64,000 nt of DNA from an uncultured Christensenellaceae bacterium. Its GTDB lineage: Bacteria; Bacillota; Clostridia; Christensenellales; UBA3700. Below the pieces are notes generated by a model that made no database searches, had not been told where the DNA came from, and saw only the letters and a list, made by a program, of their open reading frames with translations. A program made the position numbers and the translations under genes. This document shows, piece by piece, positions 16,861 through 27,700 of this stretch. Position 1 is the first letter of the stretch, and each line of letters opens with the position of its first letter. Location of the stretch: contig CALWKS010000004.1 in assembly GCA_944381325.1 (NCBI GenBank), positions 1 to 64,000 on the forward strand. Direction: 5' to 3'.

Positions 16861-17850
16861 AGCCGTAAGGATAACTCTTCTTTCAGTTGTCCTTCTCTTT
16901 GCGTGCGTTCTCGGCGTGCTTCTCGGTTCTGTAAAGCTGTCGCTCGGCGAAATGTTCACCGCCCTTTTCGGCGGAGACACTCAGTCTGCCGATTACAGGA
17001 TTTTAATATACGTAAGAATTCCTCGCGTTATAGCCGCAATTATTGCGGGAAGCGCTCTCGCCGTAGCCGGCGCAGTCCTTCAGACCATTCTTGCCAACCC
17101 CCTCGCAAGCCCCGGTATCGTAGGCGTAAACGCAGGCGGCGGACTGTTCTATATCATTGCTGCGGCGCTTTTTCCTTCATCTCTTTTCGCTACGTCGGCA
17201 GGCGCGTTTCTAGGCGCGCTTATCGCTGTGCTTGCAGTATGGGGCATTGCAGTAAAAACAGGCGGAGCTAAAAACACGATAATACTCGCAGGCGTTGCCG
17301 TAAGCAGTCTTTTTACCGCGATAATAGACACCGTGGTTACCGTTGATCCCGACCTTCAGCTGGACAGACTGGCTTTTTCTATAGGCGGATTTTCTGCAAC
17401 GACTTATAATCAGATCCTCTATGTTCTGCCCTTTTTCGCTATCGGAATGATAATAAGCGTTCTGATCTCGTACGACCTCAACGTGCTTTCGCTGGGAGAT
17501 GAACTTGCGGCAGGACTTGGTATGCGCGTTAAACTCACCAGATTTTTTGCCATACTTGCCGTTGCGCTTCTGTCAGGCGCGGCAATCTCTCTCGCAGGTC
17601 TTCTGGGATTTGTCGGACTGGTCTCCCCTCATATCGTATCGAGACTCGTAGGAAAAGACAACCGTCTGCTCATCCCCGTATCAGCGGTATTCGGCGCAGA
17701 GCTCACCCTTTTATATGCGATATAATATCGCGCACTTTGTTTGCGCCGCACGAATTGCCTGTGGGCATACTGCTCTCTTTTATAGGCGTACCCTTCTTCC
17801 TCTTTCTTCTGTTCAGAAAGAAAAGACCCAGTGTCGGAGGTGCAGCATAA
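16829..17850 (+). pseudogene. FecCD/BtuC-family permease with a frameshift near the 3' end
   Basis: The frame from 16829 encodes a typical FecCD permease: hydrophobic throughout, with RIPRVIAAIIAGSALAVAGAVLQ and NPLASPGIVGVNAGGG. It stops at 17723-17725 after AVFGAELTLLYAI. The remaining family C terminus (IISRTLFAPHELPVGILLSFIGVPFF, given in part) reads on in another frame to TAA at 17848-17850. Restoring one G in GCG(G)AT near 17717 gives an intact protein of about 340 residues. Either the sequence has a one-base error or the importer is newly broken; the downstream ATPase start overlaps the restored stop (TAATG), which supports a recently intact gene. It overlaps the binding protein gene by 32 bases. 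Confidence 0.8.
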
Positions 17851-18626
17851 TGCTTACGCTTACAAACGTTTCCTCAGGATATTCCAAGGGATGCGATATC
17901 ATAAAAAATCTGTCCTGCACCTTCAGCGCAGGCAGCGTTACCGCAGTCATCGGCGCTAACGGATGCGGCAAAAGCACTCTTCTCAAAACAATTGCCAGAC
18001 AACTCAAACTGACATCAGGGAGCATAACGCTTGACGATAAAGAGCTGAGTTGTTATCCCCAGAAAGAACTTGCCAAACGCATTGCCGTTCTCCCTCAGGT
18101 AAGGAACGTGCCTTCCATACCTGCCCGAGCGCTTGTCATGCACGGCAGATTTCCTTATATGCCCTTCCCGAGGATCGGAACCTCTTATGACAAAGAAACC
18201 GTAAAAAACTGCATGGCAGAAACAAATACTCTTTGCTTTGCCGACACAGACGTATCCGCTCTTTCAGGCGGACAGAGACAGCGTGTTTATATAGCCATGC
18301 TCCTTGCTCAGCAGACAGACGTCATTCTCATGGACGAGCCGACCACTTTTCTCGATCTATCTTGTCAATTCGAAGTTCTTGATATAATAAAAACTCTGCG
18401 TGAAAAAGGCAAGTGCGTCGTAGTCGTACTGCACGACATCGCGCATGCAATGCAGATAGCGGACAACATCCTTATGCTCGACAAAGGAGAAAGCGTATTT
18501 TACGGCACTCCCGATGGGATTATCTCAAGCGGCGCGCTTGAAAAACATATGAATCTTACACCTCGTAAAATATGTGACGCTGAAAATATAATATATTATT
18601 TTCTGAAAGACGAGATTCGGCGTTGA
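17850..18626 (+). CDS. ABC importer ATPase (FepC/BtuD type)
   Basis: From the ATG at 17850 the protein has 258 residues. A longer in-frame start at 17715 only covers the frameshifted end of the permease gene and is rejected. Walker A is GANGCGKST (35-43), the signature LSGGQ (138-142), Walker B VILMDEPT (Asp162, Glu163) and the switch His lies in VVVLHDIAHA. It powers import through the FecCD permease encoded before it. The segment before the signature is slightly shorter than usual (no clear long helix before FADTDVSALSGG), but all catalytic motifs are present. It is the last gene of the operon and is followed by an intrinsic terminator. Confidence 0.9.
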   Translation: MLTLTNVSSGYSKGCDIIKNLSCTFSAGSVTAVIGANGCGKSTLLKTIARQLKLTSGSITLDDKELSCYPQKELAKRIAVLPQVRNVPSIPARALVMHGRFPYMPFPRIGTSYDKETVKNCMAETNTLCFADTDVSALSGGQRQRVYIAMLLAQQTDVILMDEPTTFLDLSCQFEVLDIIKTLREKGKCVVVVLHDIAHAMQIADNILMLDKGESVFYGTPDGIISSGALEKHMNLTPRKICDAENIIYYFLKDEIRR

Positions 18627-18661
18627 GTATAATTAAGTTTTCAATCATGTTCGGCATAAAG

Positions 18662-18687
18662 AAAAAGAGCGGAAATCCGCTCTTTTT
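18662..18687. terminator. Bidirectional intrinsic terminator between the importer operon and the giant lipoprotein gene
   Basis: AAAAAGAGCGG (18662-18672) pairs with CCGCTCTTTTT (18677-18687) over a 4-base loop, with T-rich flanks on both strands. It serves the convergent genes on both sides. Confidence 0.85.
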
Positions 18688-18703
18688 CTTTTAGTGGTTT
18701 TTA

Positions 18704-21700
18704 TCATACTCTTTTCCAATAATATCCAGAATGAGTTGAACTCAGCTTTTCAGCATTTGTTGAAGCAACAGACACATTCTGAGATACTCCGCTGTCAGCC
18801 ATTGAATCAGGAGTAAAAAACCAACCGTTTTGATTAATAAAAACAACACTCTTCAGCTCTTTGTCTCCGTCAAAAGCGTATTTGCCTATATAATTAACCG
18901 AAGCAGGCAATTCAACCGAACCGAGCATCGTACAATTTCTGAAAGCCGAATCACCGATTTTTATCAAATCCGCGCCCAATACGATATTACTCAACGAGGT
19001 GCAGCCGTAAAATGCCGATGCTTTGATTTCTTTAATTCCTGAAGGTATAATAATCGATTCAAGCCCTTCGCATGCAAAGAACGCACTGTCCCCGATAATT
19101 TCAACTGTGCCGTCAGCAGGAATAACGCTGTTTTTACAACCGACTACCAACATTTTGTTATTTTTATCTATAATGCAATTCTGCACTCCTGCGTAAATTC
19201 CGTTATCCTCGTCAACAGTTATCGAAGAAAGCTCAGAACACCCCCTGAAAGCACTGGGTTCTATATTTTTCACACCTGAAGAAACGTGGATATGCTTAAG
19301 CTTTTTGCTGTTATAAAACGCCTGAACGCCGATAGATGTAACCCCTTCGGACAGTATAACGGACTCAACATCTGATTCTGCAAATGCGTATCTGAATATT
19401 TCGTAATTTTCTCCGTTGAATGATTCTGGCAACGTAAGGTCAGACTTATTCCCCTCATAGCCGACAAGATAATTTGCACCCGTTTCGTCACTGTAGAAAA
19501 CGTATCCGTCCGCATCTTTAACAAACAACTTCTGAGCATCGCTATCTGTTACAGATACTGCGTAATAAGCAATATATCCGTTATCTGATGCGCCTTTTAC
19601 GATATTCAAAGAAGATTTGTTTACTACTTCAAGCAGTTTTGAACATCCGCTAAAAGCGTAAGGTTGAATCTCTGTTACGCCTCTTCCTACGGTAACTCTC
19701 ATCAAAGAAATGCAGTTCTCAAACGCATTGGCTTCTATGATCTCTATGTTGTCTGGAATCGTCACTTCGGTTATCCTTTTGAATTTCCCGAAAACATAAG
19801 ATCCCACGGCGGTTATTCTTTCGTCAGCAGGTATAATACCTGACGAATTAATAAGAACGAGTCTGCCGGTCTGCTTCTCAACAAGGCAATTCTCCACAGC
19901 TAAATAATCGGCATTTCCGGAATCAACGCTTATTTCAATAAGATTTACGCACGAAGTAAACGCATTGTCTCCTATATACCAAAGAGACGTGCCGATATCA
20001 AGCTTAACAATTCCCATACATTCTGCAAACGCTTCGCTTTCGATATATTGTATATTGTCATTTATATTCACAACTTTAAGTGAAACGCATCCGGCGAAAG
20101 CTCTGTTTCCAATAAATACTATCTGAGACATATCTACGTCGGTCAAAGCTGAGCAACCTGAGAACGTCTCCTCTTCAATCGAAGTGATACCTGCAGAAAG
20201 TGTGATTCCTTTTATATTTCTGCAATTCTTAAATGCTCCTTTTCCCAGCGACGTCAGAGATCCGGGAATTATGACCTCCGTCAAAGACGTACATTCAGAG
20301 AAAGCGTATTCTCCTGCGCCAACGACTCCATCACTTATATTTACGTATCTGAGCGAAATACAACCGTAAAACGCCCTGTTGCCTATATTAACTACTGACG
20401 ACGGAATGTAAACGCTTCTTATATGAGAGCAGTTCTCGAAAGCGCCTTCGGCGATTCCCACAACGGGTAAACCTCTGTATTCTGATGGTATGACAATATT
20501 TTCATCGGTAATAGAACCTACAGACGTCACCTCATATGACGTACCGTCAGAATTAAGCGCAAAATACAAGCTTTCTTCCATTTCGCCGCAACGGGTACAC
20601 TCTCCGTTAACGAAATCATGTCCCAATGCAGATATAACTTCAGGTGCGTCCAGTATTTCACCGCATTCAGAACATTTAAGTCCCACACTGCTTCCGTCTT
20701 TTGTGCAGGTTGGAGCAACAGGCAGAATTATTTCAGGATCTTTGTAGTGAACGTGAATGAAAGTCGATGTTTCTTCTTTTCTGTAATCGCAGTTTTTACA
20801 TATCTCGTATACTGTAACATCGATTCCTCCCTCCACTTTTACTGTTTCGGTAGTATATTCGCATTCGTGCAGAAGCATTGAAACAACGTTGCTCTGACAA
20901 TAACCGCAAACGTTACATCTTCTTTCTTTCTGACCTACGGCTGAACAAGTAGGCTCTTTTACGGTTTCCCAACTACCGTAAACGTGAGCGCCGTATCTGC
21001 TTTGCTCTCCACATCCTTCTCTTGTACATCTGAGATAATGCGACTGCGCGTCTGTCGTCCAATCCTGGGCAAACAAATGTCCTAAAGATTGCACGTAATC
21101 TCCTTTGTAAGAATGTTCGCAATTATTACACTGATACAAAGTGTAGCCGTTTTCTGTACATGTAGGCGAAACGGCTTTTTCAATATAATCGTGATCAAGT
21201 GCCTCCACATAATCAGATATATAGCTGTCTCCGCAGTATTTGCACGTATTCACAGTATATCCTTTTTCTGTGCAAGTGGGCGCTATCACGTTTTTAACGT
21301 ATGAATGTTCGAGTTTGGGAAGTTTCTCATATGTACTGTACTCACATCTGTTGCAGGTTTCATAGTCTGCCCAACCCGATTCAAAACACGTAGGAGCTTT
21401 TCCCGTATGCTTCTCAATATCGTGACCAAGAGCAGGGATAACTCTTTCTTCCTTTTCTCCGCAAGATGCGCATATTCTCGACTCTTTTCCGCTCTTTGTG
21501 CAATCAGGAGAAGATAGCTCTGTCCATTCACCGAAGCTATGTCCGAGAGCGTCAATTTCAACAAATCCCTTCTTGTCTGCGCATCTTGTACATCTCTCGT
21601 AAGCTGAATGTCCCTTTTCAGTACAAGTAGGCTCAAGTTCTGAAATCGCTTCGTATGCGTGTCCTAGCTCAGGGATCTCTTCATACGTAGAATAATCGCA

Positions 21701-24700
21701 TTCGGAACATATATCGTAAGCATTATGCCCAACGTCAGTACAAGTAGGTTGTTTTGCTTCGTAATGAGTAATGTCATGCCCTTTTTTGGGTATTATTTCT
21801 GATTGTTCGTCTGAGCAGCGTGAACATATCCTGATCTTTAAGCCGTCTTCAGTGCAAGTTTCTGTTTTCGTAACAGTCCATGCCCCGTAATCGTGACCTT
21901 TTGCTGCGATTTCTTTATAAGTTGAATATCCGCACGTTTTACAAATCTCATAAGCCTGATAACCTGATTCGGTACAAGTTGCTTCTTTGCCCTCGAACTC
22001 TTCAAAATCGTGTCCTTTAGCTTTGACGGTACGGTTTTCTGTAATATTGCAAGCAGTGCAACTACGTTCTTCTTCGCCGTCTTCAGTACAAGTGTTTTCC
22101 TTGACGGTTACCCAGTCTGAGAATTGATGCCCTTTTGCTTCCAATTCTGAAAAACCGATTTTATCGCCGCAATTTACGCATTGAGAATATCCTGTGTGAC
22201 CTTTCTCTGTGCAAGTAGGCTCTTTGCCCTCGATTTCCTCGTAATCATGCCCTGTGGCAGGAATGTCTGTCCTCGTGGTATGTCCGCAAACAGAACACTC
22301 CTCATATGCTTCATATCCTGATTCGGTACAAGTAGGCTCTTTCTTTTCATAGAACGTCAATTCATGCCCTTTTGCAGGTATTGAAGTATAGGTACTGAAT
22401 CCGCATACGCTGCACACATCGTAATCACTGTATCCTTCGTGAGTGCAGTCTGGTTCTTTGCCTTCATAATGTTCAAATTCATGGCCGTTTGGTGGCAGGA
22501 TTAAGAATCCTTCCGTTTTTCCGCAGCGTTTACACTTTGTGTAAGAAGAATACCCTTCATCAGTACAGGTTGCAGGGAGTCCGTCTATTTGTTCGAAATC
22601 GTGCCCCAACGCCGATATATACGAATATTCTTTCTCTCCGCACGAATCGCAAACCCTTTTCAAAACCCCTTCTTTTTCACAAGAAGGTTCACTTTCCTGC
22701 AGCCACTCACCGTAAGAGTGCCCTTTCGCCGGCAATACTTGATAACCTTGTTTATCACCGCAATTTTTACATTCGGTATATTCCGTATATCCGTTTTCAG
22801 TACATGTTGCAGGCAATCCTTCGATCAAGCTATACATATGACCGATAGCAGGAATTTCTGCATATGTAGTGTAATCACACCTTCTGCACACTACATAATC
22901 GTTGTATCCCGACTCAGTGCATGTCGGCTCCTTACCTTCATGCCGCTCTGTATCGTGTCCCAATGCATAAACCACTCTCGTTTCAGTATTTACGCAATTT
23001 CCGCAAATTCTTTTTTCAAGACCGTTCTCAGTACAAGAAGGAGAAGTAACGACTTCCCATTCTCCATACTTATGACCTGTAGCGCTCAATTCTTTGCGCC
23101 CTTGTACGTCTTTACATCTTGTACATTCGCTGTAATCGCTATAACCGCTTTCTGTACAGGTAGGCTCTTTCCCGGTCATAATGATATAATCATGTCCGAG
23201 AGCCGCTATTTCCGCAAAATCATTGTCTCCGCATCTTGCACATTTATGATAATCCTTATACCCCTTTTCAGTGCAAGTAGGCTCTTTTCCTTCAACAACC
23301 GCATAATCGTGTCCCAAAGCAGGCGTGTTATCAGAAATGTAATTATCCTTACATACAGAACACTCGTGATAAACGTATCCGGCGTCTGTGCATGTAGCTT
23401 CTACCGTACTCGAAACATACTTATGCCCTACTGCCTCTAAAATTTCGACCTCAACATGTCCGCATACCGAACACGTTCTTCTGAGCAGACCTTCTGTAAT
23501 ACATCCCGCTTCAGCAACCGTATCCCATTCAGAAAAACTGTGAGCTGTTTCGTTTAGCAAATAACCGCATTCACTACATTCTCCTCTGTGCGTTTCACCA
23601 AGGTCACTGAAAATTATATTATGACCTTTTGGCGGCAGGATCTTTTTGCACCCTTCCGGTTCATATCCGCAATTTACGCAAACATATCTGAACTCATAAC
23701 CGCTCTGCGTGCAAGTTGCTTCCTCAGGCATATTTACGAATTCATGAGCATGAATCACGCCTCCGTCGTGGTCTGTTTCTATATATCCGCAATCCTTACA
23801 CATTCTGACATTGTATTCGATCTGCGTACACTCAGATATATCAACGGGCAACCAGTCTGTAAAATCGTGTTCAGTGCTGGCCAGTTCAATATGAGCGCAA
23901 ACAACGCACTCTCTGTCGTGACAGGTATAGTTGTCAGAATAAATGTGTCCTACAGGATCTCCGTAAGAGAACCATTTTTCTGACGTCTTTCCGTCACAAT
24001 AAGGACAGCTGTAAAAATAAGTCGCACTCTCCAGACAATTCGCCTCTGTCCTAAGATATTTTTCAGATACGTCTTCACGTATAAATTCGTGATCGCAGTC
24101 GCCGCACGCAGAACAAATATGATTTATATACCTGTGTCCTACCGCGTCAAGAGTTCTTTCTTCAAAAGCTTTGCACTCGGTGCATTTACGCACCTCGATT
24201 CCGTCAACTGTACAAGTCGGCTCTTCAGAAACCGTCCATTCCCCGAAAAAGTGTCCTGTTGCGGATACGCTTCTGTGCTCGGAATAACTGCAATTTTTAC
24301 ATGTTCTTATTTCTTTTCCTTCATCAATGCAAGTAGGCTTTTTCAAATACTCCCATTCGCCCATAACATGCTCGTGATCTACATGAATCCTGACAGTAAC
24401 GTATTTGAAAATATCCCCGCTTACAACTTTCACCGGTATCTCAAAGTCATAAGAATCACATCCTTCCAATACTATATTCCCGTCAACATCCATGGTTACA
24501 TAAGGAATATCCTCCAACAGATAATATTTACACTTTACATCCTCGTATTTTGTTGACATAGACGAAAGATCCTGTATCAGTGCGCTTCTGTCAACAATAT
24601 CGTTACATGATATGACCTTTTCAAAATCGGCATCCGTATAACATTCATCGTTTCTTTTTTCAAATCCGATGACAAGTTTTTTGTTTCCCGCAGACGCCAA

Positions 24701-27700
24701 AACTATTTTTTGATTAAATAAATCACGATTCCAGTGTTTATACCAGAACAGTATTCCCGCATATGCGTGAATCTTTGCATTCAACTTTACTCCAACTTCG
24801 AAATATCCTCCGCTTGCCGTATCTATCGAACTGAAATTCGATGAAGTTATACCGCAATACCCTCCGAATGCGACATAAGGACCAGCTGAAAAACTCAGAT
24901 CCGCTCCTACTATTCCCAAAAAGCTGATGCCCACTTCTACGCTCAGCATATCAGAAACTTCTACTTTTCCCATCATGTAAGCTGAAACTCTTGTTCTGGC
25001 ATATGCGCTGCTATCCGTATCAAAATTCCACGACTTGCATTTTAAGACAAAATCGGCACCCGATTCAAAATACGCTTCTGCCCCGAGCTTCCCAACCATA
25101 TCGAATTTAAAATTATTTTTAATCTTAAGGCTCAGACCGAAACCGCAGACGTTTAATCCTGCTCTTCCCAAAGTGATATCCTTTTGCGCACCGGCTCCGT
25201 TGGCGTCGAAAGCCCCCCTGTCACCTTCGTCCTTCAACTTTAAAAATTCTTTTTTGAAATAATAAAGATCTTCATTGCTCTTACTACTTGCACCTGTATA
25301 AAGGTATATGTTTACGCTTGTCTGATTGCGAGCTGAAAGATTTATAGAAAAAGTACCGAATCTGGAACTTGAAAAACCCACTCCGAAGCTGAGCTGCGTT
25401 TCAACTTCCATAGCAAAAGTCACCAAAGACTGAACCTGATGCGTAACTGTATGTAGTCTCGCAAATTCTGCGGTGGCTTTTATAGAAAAAGTAATACTCT
25501 TTCCTTTTGCAGAAAATGCAGGGACTACAGCTATTTTATTAAGTCCGTAATAATATTCACCTTCTGACCTGTTCAAAGCAAAAGTTTCAGCCGCATTTTC
25601 AAACTGAAAATATAAGGGGGAATTCATGAATGCTTGCGTTATCTCTTCTGTAACTCCGTTTTCAAGAATTATATCCGATCCGCTTATTTCCTTTTCTACA
25701 AAAACCTCATACTCGGTAAAAAATCCGTTTCCGTCTGAAAAAAGATAACTGTATTTGCGCATTGCGCCTTGTGCTTCCTCTCCGACAATTTCTATAATCG
25801 AAGTCATTTCCCCGTTGTCTCCTAATACAACTGCTTTATCTCCGATATTCAAAAGGTCGTTATAAAGGATAATCACATTTTCTTTTTCAGTATTGTAAAC
25901 AGAATAAATATCTTCATTTTTTATCTGCTTTACGTCGTCGGCAATTTTTACGTTTTGTTTTTCTTCAGTTGCAACTGTGAAAGAAAACTCGTTGCCATCT
26001 CTTTCAGACAAAACAACTCCGTCGCTTACTTGCACCGTATAGGAATCGCCTCCCACTGCACCGTAAGTTCCTATAACGTATTGATCTCCGTCAGAAGAAA
26101 TAATTACAGGTCTAACGTCATTATCGTTGAGCGATTTAACGGTTATGTAGTCAGAAACGTTTTCATCAGTAAGCTTTACAGAAGACTCAACTTTATATTC
26201 AAAATCTTCAGAAACACCTTTCTCAATCAGGTTCTGAGAATATTCGCCATAAACGCAACTTTCAACCCAATCAGCATACAGAACCGTGTCTTTTACTATA
26301 GGCAGATTGTTGTAATAGTTGTTTCTGTCTTCATCAATATACCAACCTGCAAAATCATAACCGTCCCTATACGGAACAGGAGCTACAACGCTTTCTCCGT
26401 CAGAGACAATCATATCAGGTATATTTTCTCCGCCTCCCGTATCGAAAGAAACAGTATGAATAGTATCAGCGCGTTTACTGTAAAAATCTCCGCACACACT
26501 GCATTCCGCAACAATATTTCCGTCTCCGTCGGTTGAATACAAATAATTGTGTTCAGCAATACTCGTTTCTCTGAAATCCGTCTCGACGCCGCATTCTAAA
26601 CAATACCTTTTTTGCGTGCCCGTGTGCGTACAATCAGCTTTTATCTCATCTATCCATTCTCCTGACACATGCCCTGTTGCCGGTATTGATTCTTCTTCTG
26701 TTTTACCGCAAACAACGCATTTGCGCACTATTCTGCCTTCTACGGAACAAGTCGAAGCAATTACTGACAACGTAAATATATGGCCTGCCTCTGACAAAAT
26801 CTGTCCGCACTCCTGGCATTTATAAACCCCGGTCGCATTATTGCCGCATTTTCCGCCATCTGCTTCAAATATTATTTCTCCGTGTCCCGAAGAAGGTATG
26901 ACTCTTGTAACATCTTCACCGCATTCTAAACAGATGCCGTGTTCCTCTCCGTCTTGACTGCAAGTCGCTTTTATTGTTACTTCATAATTCTCTACAACAT
27001 GTCCTTTTGCGACAATCGTTGTCTCGGTTTTTTGCCCGCATTTGTCGCAAATACCCGTTACTTTGCCGTCTTTTTCGCATGTTGCCTCAACAACTTCTCC
27101 GTCACTTATCTTATGACCAGATGCTCTTAATATATTTTCTTTTTCCACAGCGCATCTGTTACATTTTATTACGTTTTTTCCGTCGTCAACACAAGTTGCT
27201 TCTTCAAACAATACCGTATGATAATCGTGTCCGTAATCAGCAACAAGATTATACTCTCCGTTTATCGCACCTGTAAATTTGCTCCAGTCATCAATTGTGC
27301 CACTGTAATAAACACTTTGCAAAGAATTGCAGCCATACAACAAAACTCCGTCTACAGAAAGGGTTTCTGAAGAGATATAGATATTTTTCAGCGATGAGCA
27401 GTTGCAGATTGCATATCTGTTTGCATATTCTATATTTTCACCAATAAATATGCTTTCGATAAAATCAATATCTGAAAATGCTCCTGTAGCAATTCCTTTA
27501 ACTTTTTTTCCATTGAAACACGCAGGAATTATAATATCTTTGTCTGTTGCGCTTCCTATGCCGCTCAAAATGTATGCCGTGCCTTCAGCGTTAATGTCGT
27601 ATTTCAAACCTTCCGTTGCCTTAACGCCGCAATGCTCGCAAACGTTTTCATCTGAAAGTTTGTGTCTATATGCAGGCTCTCCTGCTTCATTATAACTGTC

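Noticed and set aside
17715..17849. An N-terminal extension of the ABC ATPase from an ATG at 17715
   Set aside because: The extra 45 residues are the wrong-frame reading of the permease C terminus. The ATG at 17850 gives the standard family start.
20600..24400. Regular DNA repeats that could suggest a CRISPR array
   Set aside because: The period is about 120 bases and variable, inside one long coding frame, and follows the protein repeat. There are no short identical repeats with unique spacers and no cas genes.
22489..24556. Several open plus-strand frames up to 283 codons opposite the giant lipoprotein
   Set aside because: They are antisense shadows of the Cys-unit array. The repeated codon pattern keeps the opposite frame free of stops; there are no ribosome sites and no family resemblance.
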